Positions 7,707-16,655 of a stretch of 64,000 nucleotides of DNA are shown in pieces. Source of the stretch: GCA-003244245 sp963712995 (GTDB lineage Bacteria; Actinomycetota; Actinomycetes; Mycobacteriales; Pseudonocardiaceae); contig CAVQKH010000030.1 in the NCBI GenBank assembly GCA_963712995.1, positions 124,001-188,000 on the forward strand, given 5' to 3'. The notes beneath the pieces are model-generated. The model searched no databases. It saw only the letters and a list, made by a program, of their open reading frames with translations, and was not told where the DNA came from. Numbering within the stretch: position 1 is the first letter of the stretch; each line of letters begins with the position of its first letter. Position numbers and translations under genes: made by a program.

Positions 7707-9134
7707 TCAGCCGGCCAGCGAACGGGTGGCCGTGTCGTACAGCATGCAGAACTCCTCGTCGCCCACCTCGTCCGCAGCCTCGCGCAGCCCTCGGAGCCGG
7801 GCGAGTGGCCGTGCGGAGCTCATGTTTCCCGCCGACAACGCGGGGATGATCGAGCGGCCCCGGGTGAGCGCCTGCGTGCGATCTCCCGCATCCAGCAACG
7901 CGCCGGCCAACGATGCCTCCCAGCAGGCCCGGTTGCGTGGGGTGAGCCGTTCATCGTCGATCACGCTCCCGTACAGCGCGACTGACCGGTCGGGGAAGCC
8001 GAGCCGCATCATCCCGCCCGCCTCATGGCCGGTGATCTCCGATTCGATGACGAAGCCGCACCACGGCGGATCGGCGGGATGCGGTCCGCGGTCGAGCTCC
8101 CTGCGGGCTTGGGTGATCGCTGTCCGGAACCCGGCGACGTCGCCGAGCTGGGCGTAGGCCAGTGCTTGCCGCAGCGCGATCAGGGCATGCAACCGGGGCG
8201 AGGGCTGGTGCTTGACGAGGTTCTCGGCGAGATTGGCCAGCCGAAGGCCTTCCCGGGCGAGGCCCGGATCGGTGGCCGTGGTCGCCAGGTAGGTGTTCTG
8301 CATCGACATGTTCGACCACACTCGGGTCTGCAGCTCGGTGTCGCCGCTGCTGGCGGCCAGCAGTTGCGCCTCGCCGTACAGGCGCCGGGCGAGCCGCTGA
8401 TCGCCGTGATCGAACGCCGCCCAACCAGCCATGTTTCCCAGCGTGCCCGCCACAGTCAGTAGTTGCCGGCCCACCGTCTCGGTGTAGTCGGACTCGTTGA
8501 CCATCCGGAGCGCCCGGGTGAACTGGTGCAGTGCCTGCCGCAGGATCGCCCCGCCGCCCTGGATCTGATCGTGGCGACGCAACTGCTCCACGGAGGCCTG
8601 CAGGTAACGGATATGCGCAGCATCGACCCGGGCAGGCACCTGGACGTACGGGATGGCGGACGAGGCCAGCAACCCGGCTGACATCCAGGTGAACTCCCGG
8701 CGGTCCACATCATCTCCCGGCGCAGCGGCGTCCTGGTCTGTTCCCAGGGTCGCATCCGCCCGGCCCAGAATAAGCGGAAGCAGTGCCGTGCGGGGCATGT
8801 CGACCGCATCGGCGAAGGCCAGCAGCTTCCGGATATCGAACAGGGTGTCGCGCTGGCCACTCTCGATCAGCGAGACCGTGGACTGTGACCAGCCATCGAC
8901 GAGGTTGCCGAGCTCACCTTGCGACAGTCCGGCGACCGCGCGCAGGATCGCCACGGCCGCAGCCGGGTCCAGCCGCGCCCAGGCCTGACGCATCGGCTGG
9001 GAGTCCCACAGCCACGCCGGCGCAACGCCAGCCGTCTCACGGGCTGCTCGTTGGCAGGCACCGCACAGCGGGTCGGGGTTGTAGCGGGACAGGTTCGTGG
9101 CCTTGCAGGCCGGACAGATCCGGGTGCCCGTCAT
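7707..9134 (-). CDS. XRE-family regulator with zinc ribbon and TPR-like region
   Basis: 475 residues. The N-terminus has a CPAC...CGAC zinc-ribbon motif (residues 7-27). A Cro/C1-type helix-turn-helix follows (LSQGELGNLVDGWSQSTVSL, about residues 70-90). The long C-terminal part is helical and TPR-like, with repeated Ala/Leu helices. This layout is common in streptomycete and pseudonocardial regulators of unknown ligand. It is probably co-transcribed with the following GNAT gene. Confidence 0.82.
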   Translation of the reverse strand: MTGTRICPACKATNLSRYNPDPLCGACQRAARETAGVAPAWLWDSQPMRQAWARLDPAAAVAILRAVAGLSQGELGNLVDGWSQSTVSLIESGQRDTLFDIRKLLAFADAVDMPRTALLPLILGRADATLGTDQDAAAPGDDVDRREFTWMSAGLLASSAIPYVQVPARVDAAHIRYLQASVEQLRRHDQIQGGGAILRQALHQFTRALRMVNESDYTETVGRQLLTVAGTLGNMAGWAAFDHGDQRLARRLYGEAQLLAASSGDTELQTRVWSNMSMQNTYLATTATDPGLAREGLRLANLAENLVKHQPSPRLHALIALRQALAYAQLGDVAGFRTAITQARRELDRGPHPADPPWCGFVIESEITGHEAGGMMRLGFPDRSVALYGSVIDDERLTPRNRACWEASLAGALLDAGDRTQALTRGRSIIPALSAGNMSSARPLARLRGLREAADEVGDEEFCMLYDTATRSLAG

Positions 9135-9360
9135 CCACCGAGCCTTTCGCCAGGGTTCTTACGTCGTCAACACCCCGCCTTGCGGTCCCACGAGCGCAAG
9201 GCTACAAGCAGCGGGGTGACCCTAGCCCAGACAGGAGTCATCTCCCATGACAATCTGTAATAACCCTCCGCTGGCCAGCCATGAGGTGAGGATATCCGAC
9301 CGAGCCCAGTGCGACTACTCTGGCCACGGACGATCGGTTCGCGTGGCGGCTCCTTTCACC

Positions 9361-9633
9361 TCATATCTTATCCAAGAATTCTCGCGGCTGCTCCAGGTAG
9401 AGACTCGCGATAGGTAGCACGGTGCATCGAGAAGATCGTGGCCGCCACCATTCTCGCGGCGCCCGACAATACTGGCACCGTCCCTTGTTGTCGACCCTGT
9501 GTCGCGTAATCAATCTTAGGCATAGCAATGCTAACCGCTCGCACTCGTCATGTGATGTCTGGTCGACCGTGGCAACGGTCTGTTCCAGTCGTTCCTTCAG
9601 CGCCCGATGCCGCACCTGATACATGTTGCTCAC
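9361..9633 (-). CDS. Small actinomycete protein with CxxC motif, unknown function
   Basis: 90 residues. N-terminal YQVRHRALKERLEQTVATVD is predicted helical, followed by a CQYCRAPREWW block and another Cys, suggesting a small metal-binding fold. GTG start whose first bases overlap the stop of the gene upstream on this strand (GTGA), so the two are coupled. The type appears near XRE regulators in related actinomycetes, from memory; no function is known to me. Confidence 0.6.
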   Translation of the reverse strand: MSNMYQVRHRALKERLEQTVATVDQTSHDECERLALLCLRLITRHRVDNKGRCQYCRAPREWWRPRSSRCTVLPIASLYLEQPREFLDKI

Positions 9634-9887
9634 AGATTCCGGTGAGGGACCGTGCCCGCGCTGGTGTCCCCATTGCCGTCGAAGACGATGGCAAGCTCTC
9701 CGTCAATCACCTGTCCCATCCGCATCGCCCGTTCCCGCAACCGTCGCGCCATCGCTTCGAGCCGCTCAGCGAACGCGTAGTGCTCTTCGGTGTTGGCGCT
9801 CTCGTCCATGATCCGCATGGCTAGAGGCACCACGTCGGTGTTGAGTCGACCTAGGTCTACCAGCAGCAATCGGTCCTCACGGATCAT
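9630..9887 (-). CDS. Small hypothetical protein coupled to the CxxC protein
   Basis: From ATG 9887 this encodes 85 residues (MIREDRLLLVDLGRLNTD...), with a helical Arg/Glu-rich middle. The frame stays open back to a TTG at 10037, but that Arg/Pro-rich extension looks non-coding. The start is unsure because no good ribosome-binding site precedes either. Its stop overlaps the start of the 9361-9633 gene. Function unknown. Confidence 0.5.
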   Translation of the reverse strand: MIREDRLLLVDLGRLNTDVVPLAMRIMDESANTEEHYAFAERLEAMARRLRERAMRMGQVIDGELAIVFDGNGDTSAGTVPHRNL

Positions 9888-10122
9888 GAGTGCACCCAGC
9901 AGCCAGGTGGGCAGACCGGTCTCACCCGGAGGATGTCGATGCGGGATAGCGTCGGTCCATCCGGGTGATCGCCATCGCGCTGGTGCACGGACTCTCCTGG
10001 TGTTGGTAGGTCTTGATCCGGTTCTTCGTAGTGTCAATGATCACGAAGGTTGAGCCAATGCTGCGTAGTAAATGGTGGTCAACGAAGAGTTATGACAGAT
10101 TCTTATAGCCCCGCCCTGGACA

Positions 10123-10156
10123 GGGTGGGTGTGCAGCACGCACTGCGCACCCACCC
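10123..10156. terminator. Strong hairpin, possible terminator
   Basis: GGGTGGGTGTGCAG pairs with CTGCGCACCCACCC (one G-T wobble) around a 6-nt loop. It lies about 240 bases upstream of the nearest gene start on the minus strand, so whether it terminates anything is unknown. Confidence 0.4.
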
Positions 10157-10222
10157 GACGGTATGCTTGTTCGATGGGAGGGCTGATCGTTTGAGTCGGC
10201 TTCAGGACGATAGTCGGCATGC

Positions 10223-10333
10223 GCCGGTACTGCGCCCCGTGACTCGACACCGTCGACATTTGACGTCGGAAACGTCGGCCGCGTCGAGTTCGTGGATAGC
10301 GCCCCCGGCAAGTCGGCCAGAGAACACGCCTGT
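10223..10333. repeat. Imperfect direct repeat, copy 1
   Basis: Begins GCCGGTACTGC and ends GAACACGCCTGTT. It aligns along its length with 10417-10533, sharing blocks such as CGACACC(G/A)TCGACA, AAACGTCGG, GGCAAG and GAACACGCC. Confidence 0.6.
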
Positions 10334-10416
10334 TAGAGGGCTTAGACGGCCCGGCCGTCAATCTCGAGTCAACTGTGGGGTTGGAGTCGACTCCCGGGCG
10401 ATGGCCGGGCGTGTGA

Positions 10417-10533
10417 GCCGGTGCTGCACGCCGTGAACGCGACACCATCGACAGGTGAGCGCCCGAAAACGTCGGTCGTGTCACGTTCACGGACGCCTAC
10501 CTCCGGGCAAGCCAGCCAGGGAACACGCCGGTC
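10417..10533. repeat. Imperfect direct repeat, copy 2
   Basis: Begins GCCGGTGCTGC and ends GAACACGCCGGTC. It is diverged from copy 1 by substitutions and a few small indels. Neither copy has a recognisable protein in any frame, and the origin is unknown. Confidence 0.6.
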
Positions 10534-10754
10534 GGGATGGGGCGAAGCCCGGCTAGGGATAGGGCGAAGCTTCGTTAGTACTGATCGACCCCAGCCATGA
10601 AAACCAATCAAGGTTTCGTCGTCACGGCAATCCTCAGTCTCGTGACCCGCATCGGCGAGTGCGCGACCACGGTCGTTTCAAGATCGCGTAATGAATCGGG
10701 CAACTGAGTTCAGAGTCTCCATTCGGAGCCGAATCGCAGTTATAGAAAACCTAT

Positions 10755-10784
10755 GAGCCGCCATTCGGCTCCGAATGGCGGCTC
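10755..10784 (-). terminator. Terminator of the first oligopeptide ABC operon
   Basis: A perfect 14-bp stem (GAGCCGCCATTCGG / CCGAATGGCGGCTC) with a 2-nt loop lies 76 bases beyond the stop of the minus-strand binding-protein gene. On that strand it is followed by ATAGGTTTTCTATA, giving a T-rich tail. A related half-site (ATTCGGAGCCGAAT) sits at 10720-10733. Confidence 0.7.
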
Positions 10785-10860
10785 ACGGCGGTACGCTGAA
10801 GATCGTCAAACTGGTGAAATTATTGATCTTGAAACGGCTGGGAGTGCGGGACCTGACGGG

Positions 10861-12537
10861 TCATTGGGTGAAGCCGATGTCGGTGTAGATTGCCTCGGAG
10901 AAACCGAACGCTCCGAAGTTCGCTATCCCGTTGCGCACCGCGACCACATTAGGGCGCTGGTAGAGCAGCAGCGAATGGCCGGTTTGCCAGATCTCCCGGT
11001 CGAGTCGGCCGGTCAGCTCAAACTTTCGGTTCAGGTCGAATTCGCGGTTGGCTTCGTCGTACAGGTTGTTGATGGTGTCGTTGCCGATGCCGCCGAAATT
11101 CTGCTGGGTGTCTCCCCTGGTGCCGTAGATCGAGCCGGTCGACGAGACCGGAAAAACTGTTCCGATCCAGGAGAAGTGGGTGATGTCGAAGTTTCCGGGA
11201 ATAAGATATTTGCTGAAGAAATCGCCCAACGGCACCGTGGTGATGTCGACCTTCACGCCGATCTCGCCAAGGAACTGCTGCACTTGGCGCGCTTCCTGCT
11301 CAGAGACCGTGGTCTGGGTCGGGATCACATCCCGGATCTCCAGTGGTTTGCCGTCCTTGCTGCGAATGCCCTGACCCTGCCTGGTCCAGCCGAGCTGGTC
11401 GAGCATTCTGGCGGCCTCGGCTGGATCATAGGAGCTGACCTGGGAATTGTCCTGGTAACCGCGCTGGCCGTGCATGAAGATGTGGTTGCCCAGCGGTGTG
11501 ACGCCGGGGACGATACGCCCGATCTGCGCCTGGGTGATGGCCTGACGGTTGATACCTTTCTGGATCGCGATGCGCAGCTGCTGGTCGGCCAGAATGGTTC
11601 CCGGGCGGCCGTTGAAGGTGATGTGCCGAAAGTTCGGCGCGAGGGCCTTGCGCACGGTCACGCCCGCTGTGCTCTGTGCTCGGGTGAAGGAGTTGAGGTC
11701 CGGGCCGATATCCACGAAATCGGTTTCGTTGTTGGCTAGCGCGTCGAACGCCGCCTCGGTGGGGATGGCGCGGAAGATGATCCGGTCAAGCCGGGGCTTT
11801 CGCGCCCACCACTTCTCGTCGCGCACCACCGTGATGGTGTTGGCCGTCCGATCGATCTGCGCGACCTTGAACGGCCCGGCCGTGATCGGGAGCCCCTGGG
11901 CCCACCCTGTGTTGAACACCGCTGGATTCGTATTGGTAGAGGTCGGATACAGCGGGCTGAACAGTGACTGCCAGTCGGAGAATGGTGTCGCGAAGCTCAC
12001 CACCGCCTGCTTGTCGGAGACACCCCGCTGCACTGAGGCGATGTTGGTGTATCCGGTGCTGGAGGCGATCTGGAAGGCTTTGTTCGTGCCGTTGAGGGCC
12101 TGCCACTGGGCTTGGAAGTCCTGCCAGTTCATCGGCTTGCCGTCACTCCAGGTGGCCTCGTCGCGCAGGGTGTAGGTCACCACCTGAGGGTTGGTGCTGG
12201 TCAGCTCGGCGGACTTGAGATAGTTGTCGTTGACTTTCACTGTGCCATCGGCCTGCCCGAGGAAAAGGGACGGGACGAGGCTGCCGAGCACGTCTGCGGT
12301 ATTTCTGTCCGGCCCGTCGACCTGGTTGTAGTTGAAGTTGGGCGGGAGGTAGTCGATCGTCCACCGGAATGTGCCGCCCTCGCGCAGCGTCTGGGCTGGT
12401 GCGGCTCCGACGTCGATGGCGCCGATCTGTGGAGCGGGTCCGGCCACGCTGCCACCCCCCGTACCGCAGCCCACCAGGACCAGCATCAGCGCTGCGAGCA
12501 ACGCCCCCTGCAGCCTCCCCAGTCGCCAACGCCTCAT
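10861..12537 (-). CDS. Oligopeptide ABC transporter substrate-binding lipoprotein (SBP family 5)
   Basis: 558 residues. The start at ATG 12537 is supported by GGAGGG upstream; longer open frames run into the ATPase gene. A lipoprotein signal peptide ends in the lipobox LVGC near residue 24. The body follows the SBP_bac_5 (DppA/OppA) pattern: FRWTIDYLPPNFNYNQ near the N-terminus, the YTLRDEATWSDGKP segment, and a C-terminal half binding extended peptides. It is the last gene of the dppB-dppC-dppDF-SBP operon and is followed by a terminator hairpin. It probably captures peptides at the outer face of the membrane. Confidence 0.9.
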   Translation of the reverse strand: MRRWRLGRLQGALLAALMLVLVGCGTGGGSVAGPAPQIGAIDVGAAPAQTLREGGTFRWTIDYLPPNFNYNQVDGPDRNTADVLGSLVPSLFLGQADGTVKVNDNYLKSAELTSTNPQVVTYTLRDEATWSDGKPMNWQDFQAQWQALNGTNKAFQIASSTGYTNIASVQRGVSDKQAVVSFATPFSDWQSLFSPLYPTSTNTNPAVFNTGWAQGLPITAGPFKVAQIDRTANTITVVRDEKWWARKPRLDRIIFRAIPTEAAFDALANNETDFVDIGPDLNSFTRAQSTAGVTVRKALAPNFRHITFNGRPGTILADQQLRIAIQKGINRQAITQAQIGRIVPGVTPLGNHIFMHGQRGYQDNSQVSSYDPAEAARMLDQLGWTRQGQGIRSKDGKPLEIRDVIPTQTTVSEQEARQVQQFLGEIGVKVDITTVPLGDFFSKYLIPGNFDITHFSWIGTVFPVSSTGSIYGTRGDTQQNFGGIGNDTINNLYDEANREFDLNRKFELTGRLDREIWQTGHSLLLYQRPNVVAVRNGIANFGAFGFSEAIYTDIGFTQ

Positions 12538-12581
12538 CAGTAGATCCCTCCGGTGATCGTCCGTGGTGGTTGCCGCCGTGC

Positions 12582-14621
12582 TCACAGCACCGCGTGGGCC
12601 TCTGCGTAATGGCAGGCCGATTCGTGCCCGGCCTCGCCTCGCTGCGCTCGCGCAGGCTCCTCCTGCTCGCAGCGTGACTGCAGTTCGGGGGGTAGCGCAG
12701 GGTAGCGGAAGCATCGGCTGCGGAACCGGCATCCCGAGGGCACGTCGGCCGGGCTGGGCAGGTCCCCGGTCAGCAGGATCCGTTCCCGGGCGCGCTCCTT
12801 GGCCGGGTCGGGGATCGGGATCGCCGAGAGCAGCGCCTGGGTGTAAGGATGCTGCGGCCCGTGGTACACCGCGTCCACCGGCCCGATCTCGACGATCCTG
12901 CCCAGGTACATCACCGCGACCCGGTCGGCGATGTGGCGCACCACGGCGAGGTCGTGCGCGACGAACAGCAGCGCCAGGCCCAGCCGGACCTGCAGCTCCT
13001 GGAGCAGGTTGAGCACCCCGGCCTGGATGGAGACATCCAGCGCGGAGACCGGTTCGTCGAGCACCAGTACCTTGGGCTCCAAGGCCAGTGCCCTGGCGAT
13101 ACCGATGCGCTGGCGTTGCCCGCCGGAGAACTCCGCGGGGTAGCGACTGGCATGCTCGGGACGCAGTCCCACCGTCTTGAGCAATTCCGGGACCTGGCGC
13201 CGGATCTCCGCGGCCGGGACGCCATGGGCACTCAGCGGCTCGGCGAGCACGTCGAACACCGGCAGCCGTGGATCCAGCGAGGCGATCGGGTCCTGGAACA
13301 CCACCTGCAGATCCCGGCGCAACTGCATCCGCCGCCGCCGATCCAGCGTGGCCACGTCGGTGCCCAGGACCTCGATTCGCCCCTGTGCCGGTGCGGCCAG
13401 GTTGAGGATCTCCATCAGGGCACTGGTCTTGCCGCAACCGGACTCGCCGACCAGGCCGAGCGTCTCCTGCTCATGCAGCTCGAACGAGATGTCGTCCACC
13501 GCGCGCACCGTGCCCACCTGCCGCCGCAGGATCGCCCCCTTGCGCACCGGGTAATGCCGCACCAGATGTTCCACCCGCAGCACGGTCTCGCGTTCTGGGG
13601 ACAGAACGCGGTAATCCGAGTCCGGATTAGTGCGTTCTGTCCCCAGAACGCGCGGTTGCTCGTTGCCGCGGTGGCAGGCGCACTGGTGAGACTCGGTGAT
13701 CGCGGTGAGGGTGGGCTCGGTGTCGCGGCAGTGGTCGATCACCAGGGAGCATCGCGGGGCGAACGGGCAGCCGGGGCCGAGCTCGACCAGAGAGGGGGGT
13801 TGGCCCTCGATCGGCACGAGCATCCCCCGATCGGCGTCCAACCGGGGGATGGACCCGAGCAGTCCCCGCGTGTACGGCATCCGCGGGTGGTAGAAGATCT
13901 CGTCCACCGGTCCGGTCTCCACGGTGCGCCCGGCGTACATCACCTGTACCCGGTCGGCGAGCCCGGCGACCACCCCGAGGTCGTGGGTGATCAGCACGAT
14001 TCCGGCGCCGGTGACCTCCCGGGCGGTGGCCAGCACCGTCAGCACCTGGGCCTGCACGGTCACGTCCAGCGCGGTGGTGGGCTCGTCGGCGATGATCAGG
14101 TCCGGATCGTTGGCGATGGCCATCGCGATCACCACCCGCTGCCGCATCCCGCCGGAGAACTCGTGCGGGAAGCTGTCCGCGCGCTGTGCCGGATTCGGAA
14201 TGCCTACCAGATCGAGCAGCTCCACGGCCCTGGCGCGCGCCGCCTGCCGCGACGAGGCGCCGTGTACGAGCAGCGCCTCGCTCACCTGGTCGCCCACGGT
14301 GTAGACGGGGGTGAGCGCCGAGAGCGGGTCCTGGAAGATCATCGAAATACGCCGGCCCCGGAGCTGGGAGAGCTCGGCGTCGGAGCGCCCCAGCAACTCC
14401 TGGCCTTGGAATCGGATCGACCCGGTGACCTTGGCCTGCGGTGGGAGCAGCCCCATCACGGCCATCGAGGACACCGATTTCCCGGACCCGGACTCGCCCA
14501 CGATCCCCAGCACCTCGCCGGCCCGGACCTGGTAGCTCAAGGCGCGTACCGCGTTGAGGCGGCCCTGCTCGGAGGGGAACGACACGGTCAGGTCGGTGAC
14601 GGTGAGGACCGGTTCGCTCAC
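12582..14621 (-). CDS. Fused DppD-DppF-type peptide ABC transporter ATPase
   Basis: 679 residues with two complete ABC ATPase domains, energising peptide import. Domain 1 has Walker A GESGSGKS, signature FSGGMRQRV and Walker B LIIADEPT. Domain 2 has GESGCGKT, FSGGQRQRIGIA and VLVLDEPVSALD. Each is followed by an oligopeptide C-terminal Cys-rich segment (CPFAPRCS..., CRFRSRCF...). The linker between domains (about residues 325-345) is encoded by a palindromic DNA element (13589-13652). GTG start overlapping the stop of the permease gene (GTGA). Confidence 0.93.
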   Translation of the reverse strand: MSEPVLTVTDLTVSFPSEQGRLNAVRALSYQVRAGEVLGIVGESGSGKSVSSMAVMGLLPPQAKVTGSIRFQGQELLGRSDAELSQLRGRRISMIFQDPLSALTPVYTVGDQVSEALLVHGASSRQAARARAVELLDLVGIPNPAQRADSFPHEFSGGMRQRVVIAMAIANDPDLIIADEPTTALDVTVQAQVLTVLATAREVTGAGIVLITHDLGVVAGLADRVQVMYAGRTVETGPVDEIFYHPRMPYTRGLLGSIPRLDADRGMLVPIEGQPPSLVELGPGCPFAPRCSLVIDHCRDTEPTLTAITESHQCACHRGNEQPRVLGTERTNPDSDYRVLSPERETVLRVEHLVRHYPVRKGAILRRQVGTVRAVDDISFELHEQETLGLVGESGCGKTSALMEILNLAAPAQGRIEVLGTDVATLDRRRRMQLRRDLQVVFQDPIASLDPRLPVFDVLAEPLSAHGVPAAEIRRQVPELLKTVGLRPEHASRYPAEFSGGQRQRIGIARALALEPKVLVLDEPVSALDVSIQAGVLNLLQELQVRLGLALLFVAHDLAVVRHIADRVAVMYLGRIVEIGPVDAVYHGPQHPYTQALLSAIPIPDPAKERARERILLTGDLPSPADVPSGCRFRSRCFRYPALPPELQSRCEQEEPARAQRGEAGHESACHYAEAHAVL
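13589..13652. repeat. Nested palindromic element inside the dppDF coding sequence
   Basis: Two 21-base arms (13589-13609 and 13632-13652) are perfect inverted copies, and each arm is itself a hairpin (GCGTTCTG...CAGAACGC). The 22-base centre holds a third 7-bp hairpin (TAATCCG/CGGATTA). The element keeps the reading frame open and encodes the linker between the two ATPase domains. Confidence 0.85.
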
Positions 14622-15556
14622 CTGAGGGACCTCCGGTTTCCGCGCAGGGAGGTCGGGTCGAGCGCGTCGCGCAGCCCGTCACCGACCAGGTTCACCGACA
14701 GCACGGTGAGCGTCAGCAGCCCGCCGGAGAACATGAACAGCCAGGGAAAGGTGAGTGCTGAACTCGTGCCCGCGGCGATCAGCGTGCCGAGCGAGACATC
14801 CGGTGGTTGCACCCCGAAGCCGAAGTAGCTCAACCCGGTCTCGGTCAGGATCGCGCTGCCGACCGTGATGGTCGCGTCGATGATCAGCAGAGAGGCCATG
14901 TTCGGCATGATGTGCCGGGCGATGATCCGCCATGGCGGCACCCCCATGAAGCGGGCCGCCAGCACGAACTCGCGCTCACGCAGCGACAGAGTCAGGCCCC
15001 GCACGATCCGGGCGGTGATCATCCAGGAGAAGGCGGCCAGCAGTACCACCAGGATCAGCCACGTCTTACCGCGAAACGCGGGGGAGAGGATCGCGATGAT
15101 CACGAAACTGGGGATCACCAGCAGTAGGTCCACCCCCCACATCAGGACCCGGTCCACCCACCCGCCGAAGTATCCGGCGGCGGTTCCGACCACCGCCGCG
15201 ATCCCGGTCGAGATGGCCCCCACCAGCAGCCCTATCGTCAACGATTTCTGCAGACCGCGCAGGGTCTGGGCGAACACGTCCTCACCGATCTGGGTGGTGC
15301 CGAACCAGTGCTGCGCTGACGGAGGAATCAGGAAGGCAGCGGGATCCTGCTCGGCGTAACCCCAGGGGCTCAACAGTGGCCCCAGGAACGCCAGGGCGTA
15401 GAGCGCCACGATGCTGCCCAGCCCGATGACCGACAACCGGTGGCGCAGGAAGCGGCGCAACACCAGCCGGCCCCGGCTCGAGGATCCGGTGGCCGGATCC
15501 ACCGCGGAACCGGTGAACTCAGCGGTGCGCTGCGGGTCAGTGATCGACGTCGCCAC
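14618..15556 (-). CDS. Peptide ABC transporter permease, DppC type
   Basis: 312 residues from GTG 15556, which has GAGGAG 7 nt upstream; the longer frame to 15622 overlaps the preceding gene without a ribosome-binding site. It has an N-terminal OppC-type cytoplasmic/TM segment (RFLRHRLSVIGLGSIVALYALAF) and the binding-protein-dependent transport domain with the EAA-like loop (EREFVLAARFMGVPPWRIIARHIMPN). About six membrane helices are expected. It pairs with the upstream DppB-type permease. Confidence 0.92.
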   Translation of the reverse strand: MATSITDPQRTAEFTGSAVDPATGSSSRGRLVLRRFLRHRLSVIGLGSIVALYALAFLGPLLSPWGYAEQDPAAFLIPPSAQHWFGTTQIGEDVFAQTLRGLQKSLTIGLLVGAISTGIAAVVGTAAGYFGGWVDRVLMWGVDLLLVIPSFVIIAILSPAFRGKTWLILVVLLAAFSWMITARIVRGLTLSLREREFVLAARFMGVPPWRIIARHIMPNMASLLIIDATITVGSAILTETGLSYFGFGVQPPDVSLGTLIAAGTSSALTFPWLFMFSGGLLTLTVLSVNLVGDGLRDALDPTSLRGNRRSLR

Positions 15557-15570
15557 CAGCCATCTCCTCG

Positions 15571-16544
15571 CTACAGCCTGATCCGGGGGTCGAGCGCGGC
15601 GTAGAGCACGTCGGAGAACCAACCGGCGATCAGCACCACGACCGCGACGAACAGGGTCACCGTCGCGACGATGTTCGTGTCGTTCTGCTGGACGCCGTAG
15701 ACGAACCAGTCACCCATCCCGTACCAGCCGAAGATCCGCTCCGTGAAGACGCTGCCCGTCACCAGCAAACCGAACCCGAAGCTGAACAGGGTGGCCATCG
15801 GGATCAAGGCGGTGCGCAGCCCGTGCTTGAACAGGGCCCGGCGCCGGGTCAGTCCCTTGGCCTGCGCGGTGCGCAGGAAGTCGCTGCCCAGCACATCGAG
15901 CATGGCGCTGCGCTGGTACCGGCTGTAGATGGCGATCTGGGTCAGCGCGATGGTCAGCGTCGGGAGTACCAGGTGCAGAAGCCGGTCGCCCAGGGTGGCC
16001 CACCAACCGCCCTGCAGGCCTGGCGAGAACTCGCCGGTGTAGTACAGCAGGGTGGTGCCGGCGGTCTCGTTGAGTTTCAGCCCACCGAACTTCAGCAGTG
16101 TGGCGATCAAGAACGTCGGCGCGGAGATCACGGCGAAGGAGAACAGCGTGGCCGCGTAGTCACTGGGGCGGTACTGCCGGATGGCGCTGATGGCGCCGAC
16201 CAGGACCCCCACCGTGATGCCCACCACCGCACCCAGGGTGAACAGCCGCAGACTCACGCCGATGCGGCTGGTGAGCTCCCTGGTGATGGGTTGGCCGGTG
16301 ATCGTCGAACCGAAGTCGCCGCGCACCACGTCGCCCATCCAGGCCACGAACCGGGTGGGGATGGGTTCGTCGAGACGCAGCTCCGCCCGCTTGGCCTCGA
16401 CCACCGCCGCCGGGGGCGGTGGGTTGCGACCCTGCAGCTGGCCCAGGGGGAGAAGCTCAGTGACCCCAGCGCGAACGCCATGAACGTCGCGACCAGGCAC
16501 AGCGCGACGTAGTTGGCGAGCCGCCGGGCCAGGAAACCGGTCAT
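15571..16544 (-). CDS. Peptide ABC transporter permease, DppB type, with apparent 1-base frameshift
   Basis: DppB-type permease whose N-terminus and body lie in different frames. From ATG 16544 the protein reads MTGFLARRLANYVALCLVATF... up to SLSFSP. The rest (LGQLQGRNPPPP...LDEP...) continues in another frame to the stop at 15571. The break is at a run of five G (five C on the coding strand) at 16446-16450, where one more base would join the frames and align with the second system's DppB (26817-27797). Either a sequencing error or a real mutation that removes the first TM helix. Confidence 0.85.
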
Positions 16545-16605
16545 CGCGAGCTACTCGTTTCACGTCAGAGGTTCGCGAACGGTACACGTCCGCATGTGAA
16601 GAAGT

Positions 16606-16623
16606 GTTAACCGATGACTTAAC
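16606..16623. promoter_or_regulatory. Inverted repeat in the divergent promoter region
   Basis: GTTAA and TTAAC arms separated by 8 bases lie in the 111-base gap between the divergently transcribed permease and binding-protein genes. A candidate operator only; no matching regulator is known. Confidence 0.3.
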
Positions 16624-16655
16624 GGAGGATGCGGTGGGCGTAGGGTCACCGAGCC

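Larger units (their letters stand above)
10038..10754. other. Gene-free stretch with hairpin and direct repeat
   Basis: About 700 bases without a convincing gene. It holds a 14-bp hairpin at 10123-10156 and two copies of a ~110-bp imperfect direct repeat (10223-10333, 10417-10533). Overlapping open frames on both strands follow the repeats and show no ribosome-binding site or known family. Confidence 0.5.

Noticed and set aside
12849..14828. 659-residue open frame on the plus strand
   Set aside because: It is antisense to the fused ATPase gene, which has clear ABC motifs. High GC keeps the opposite strand open.
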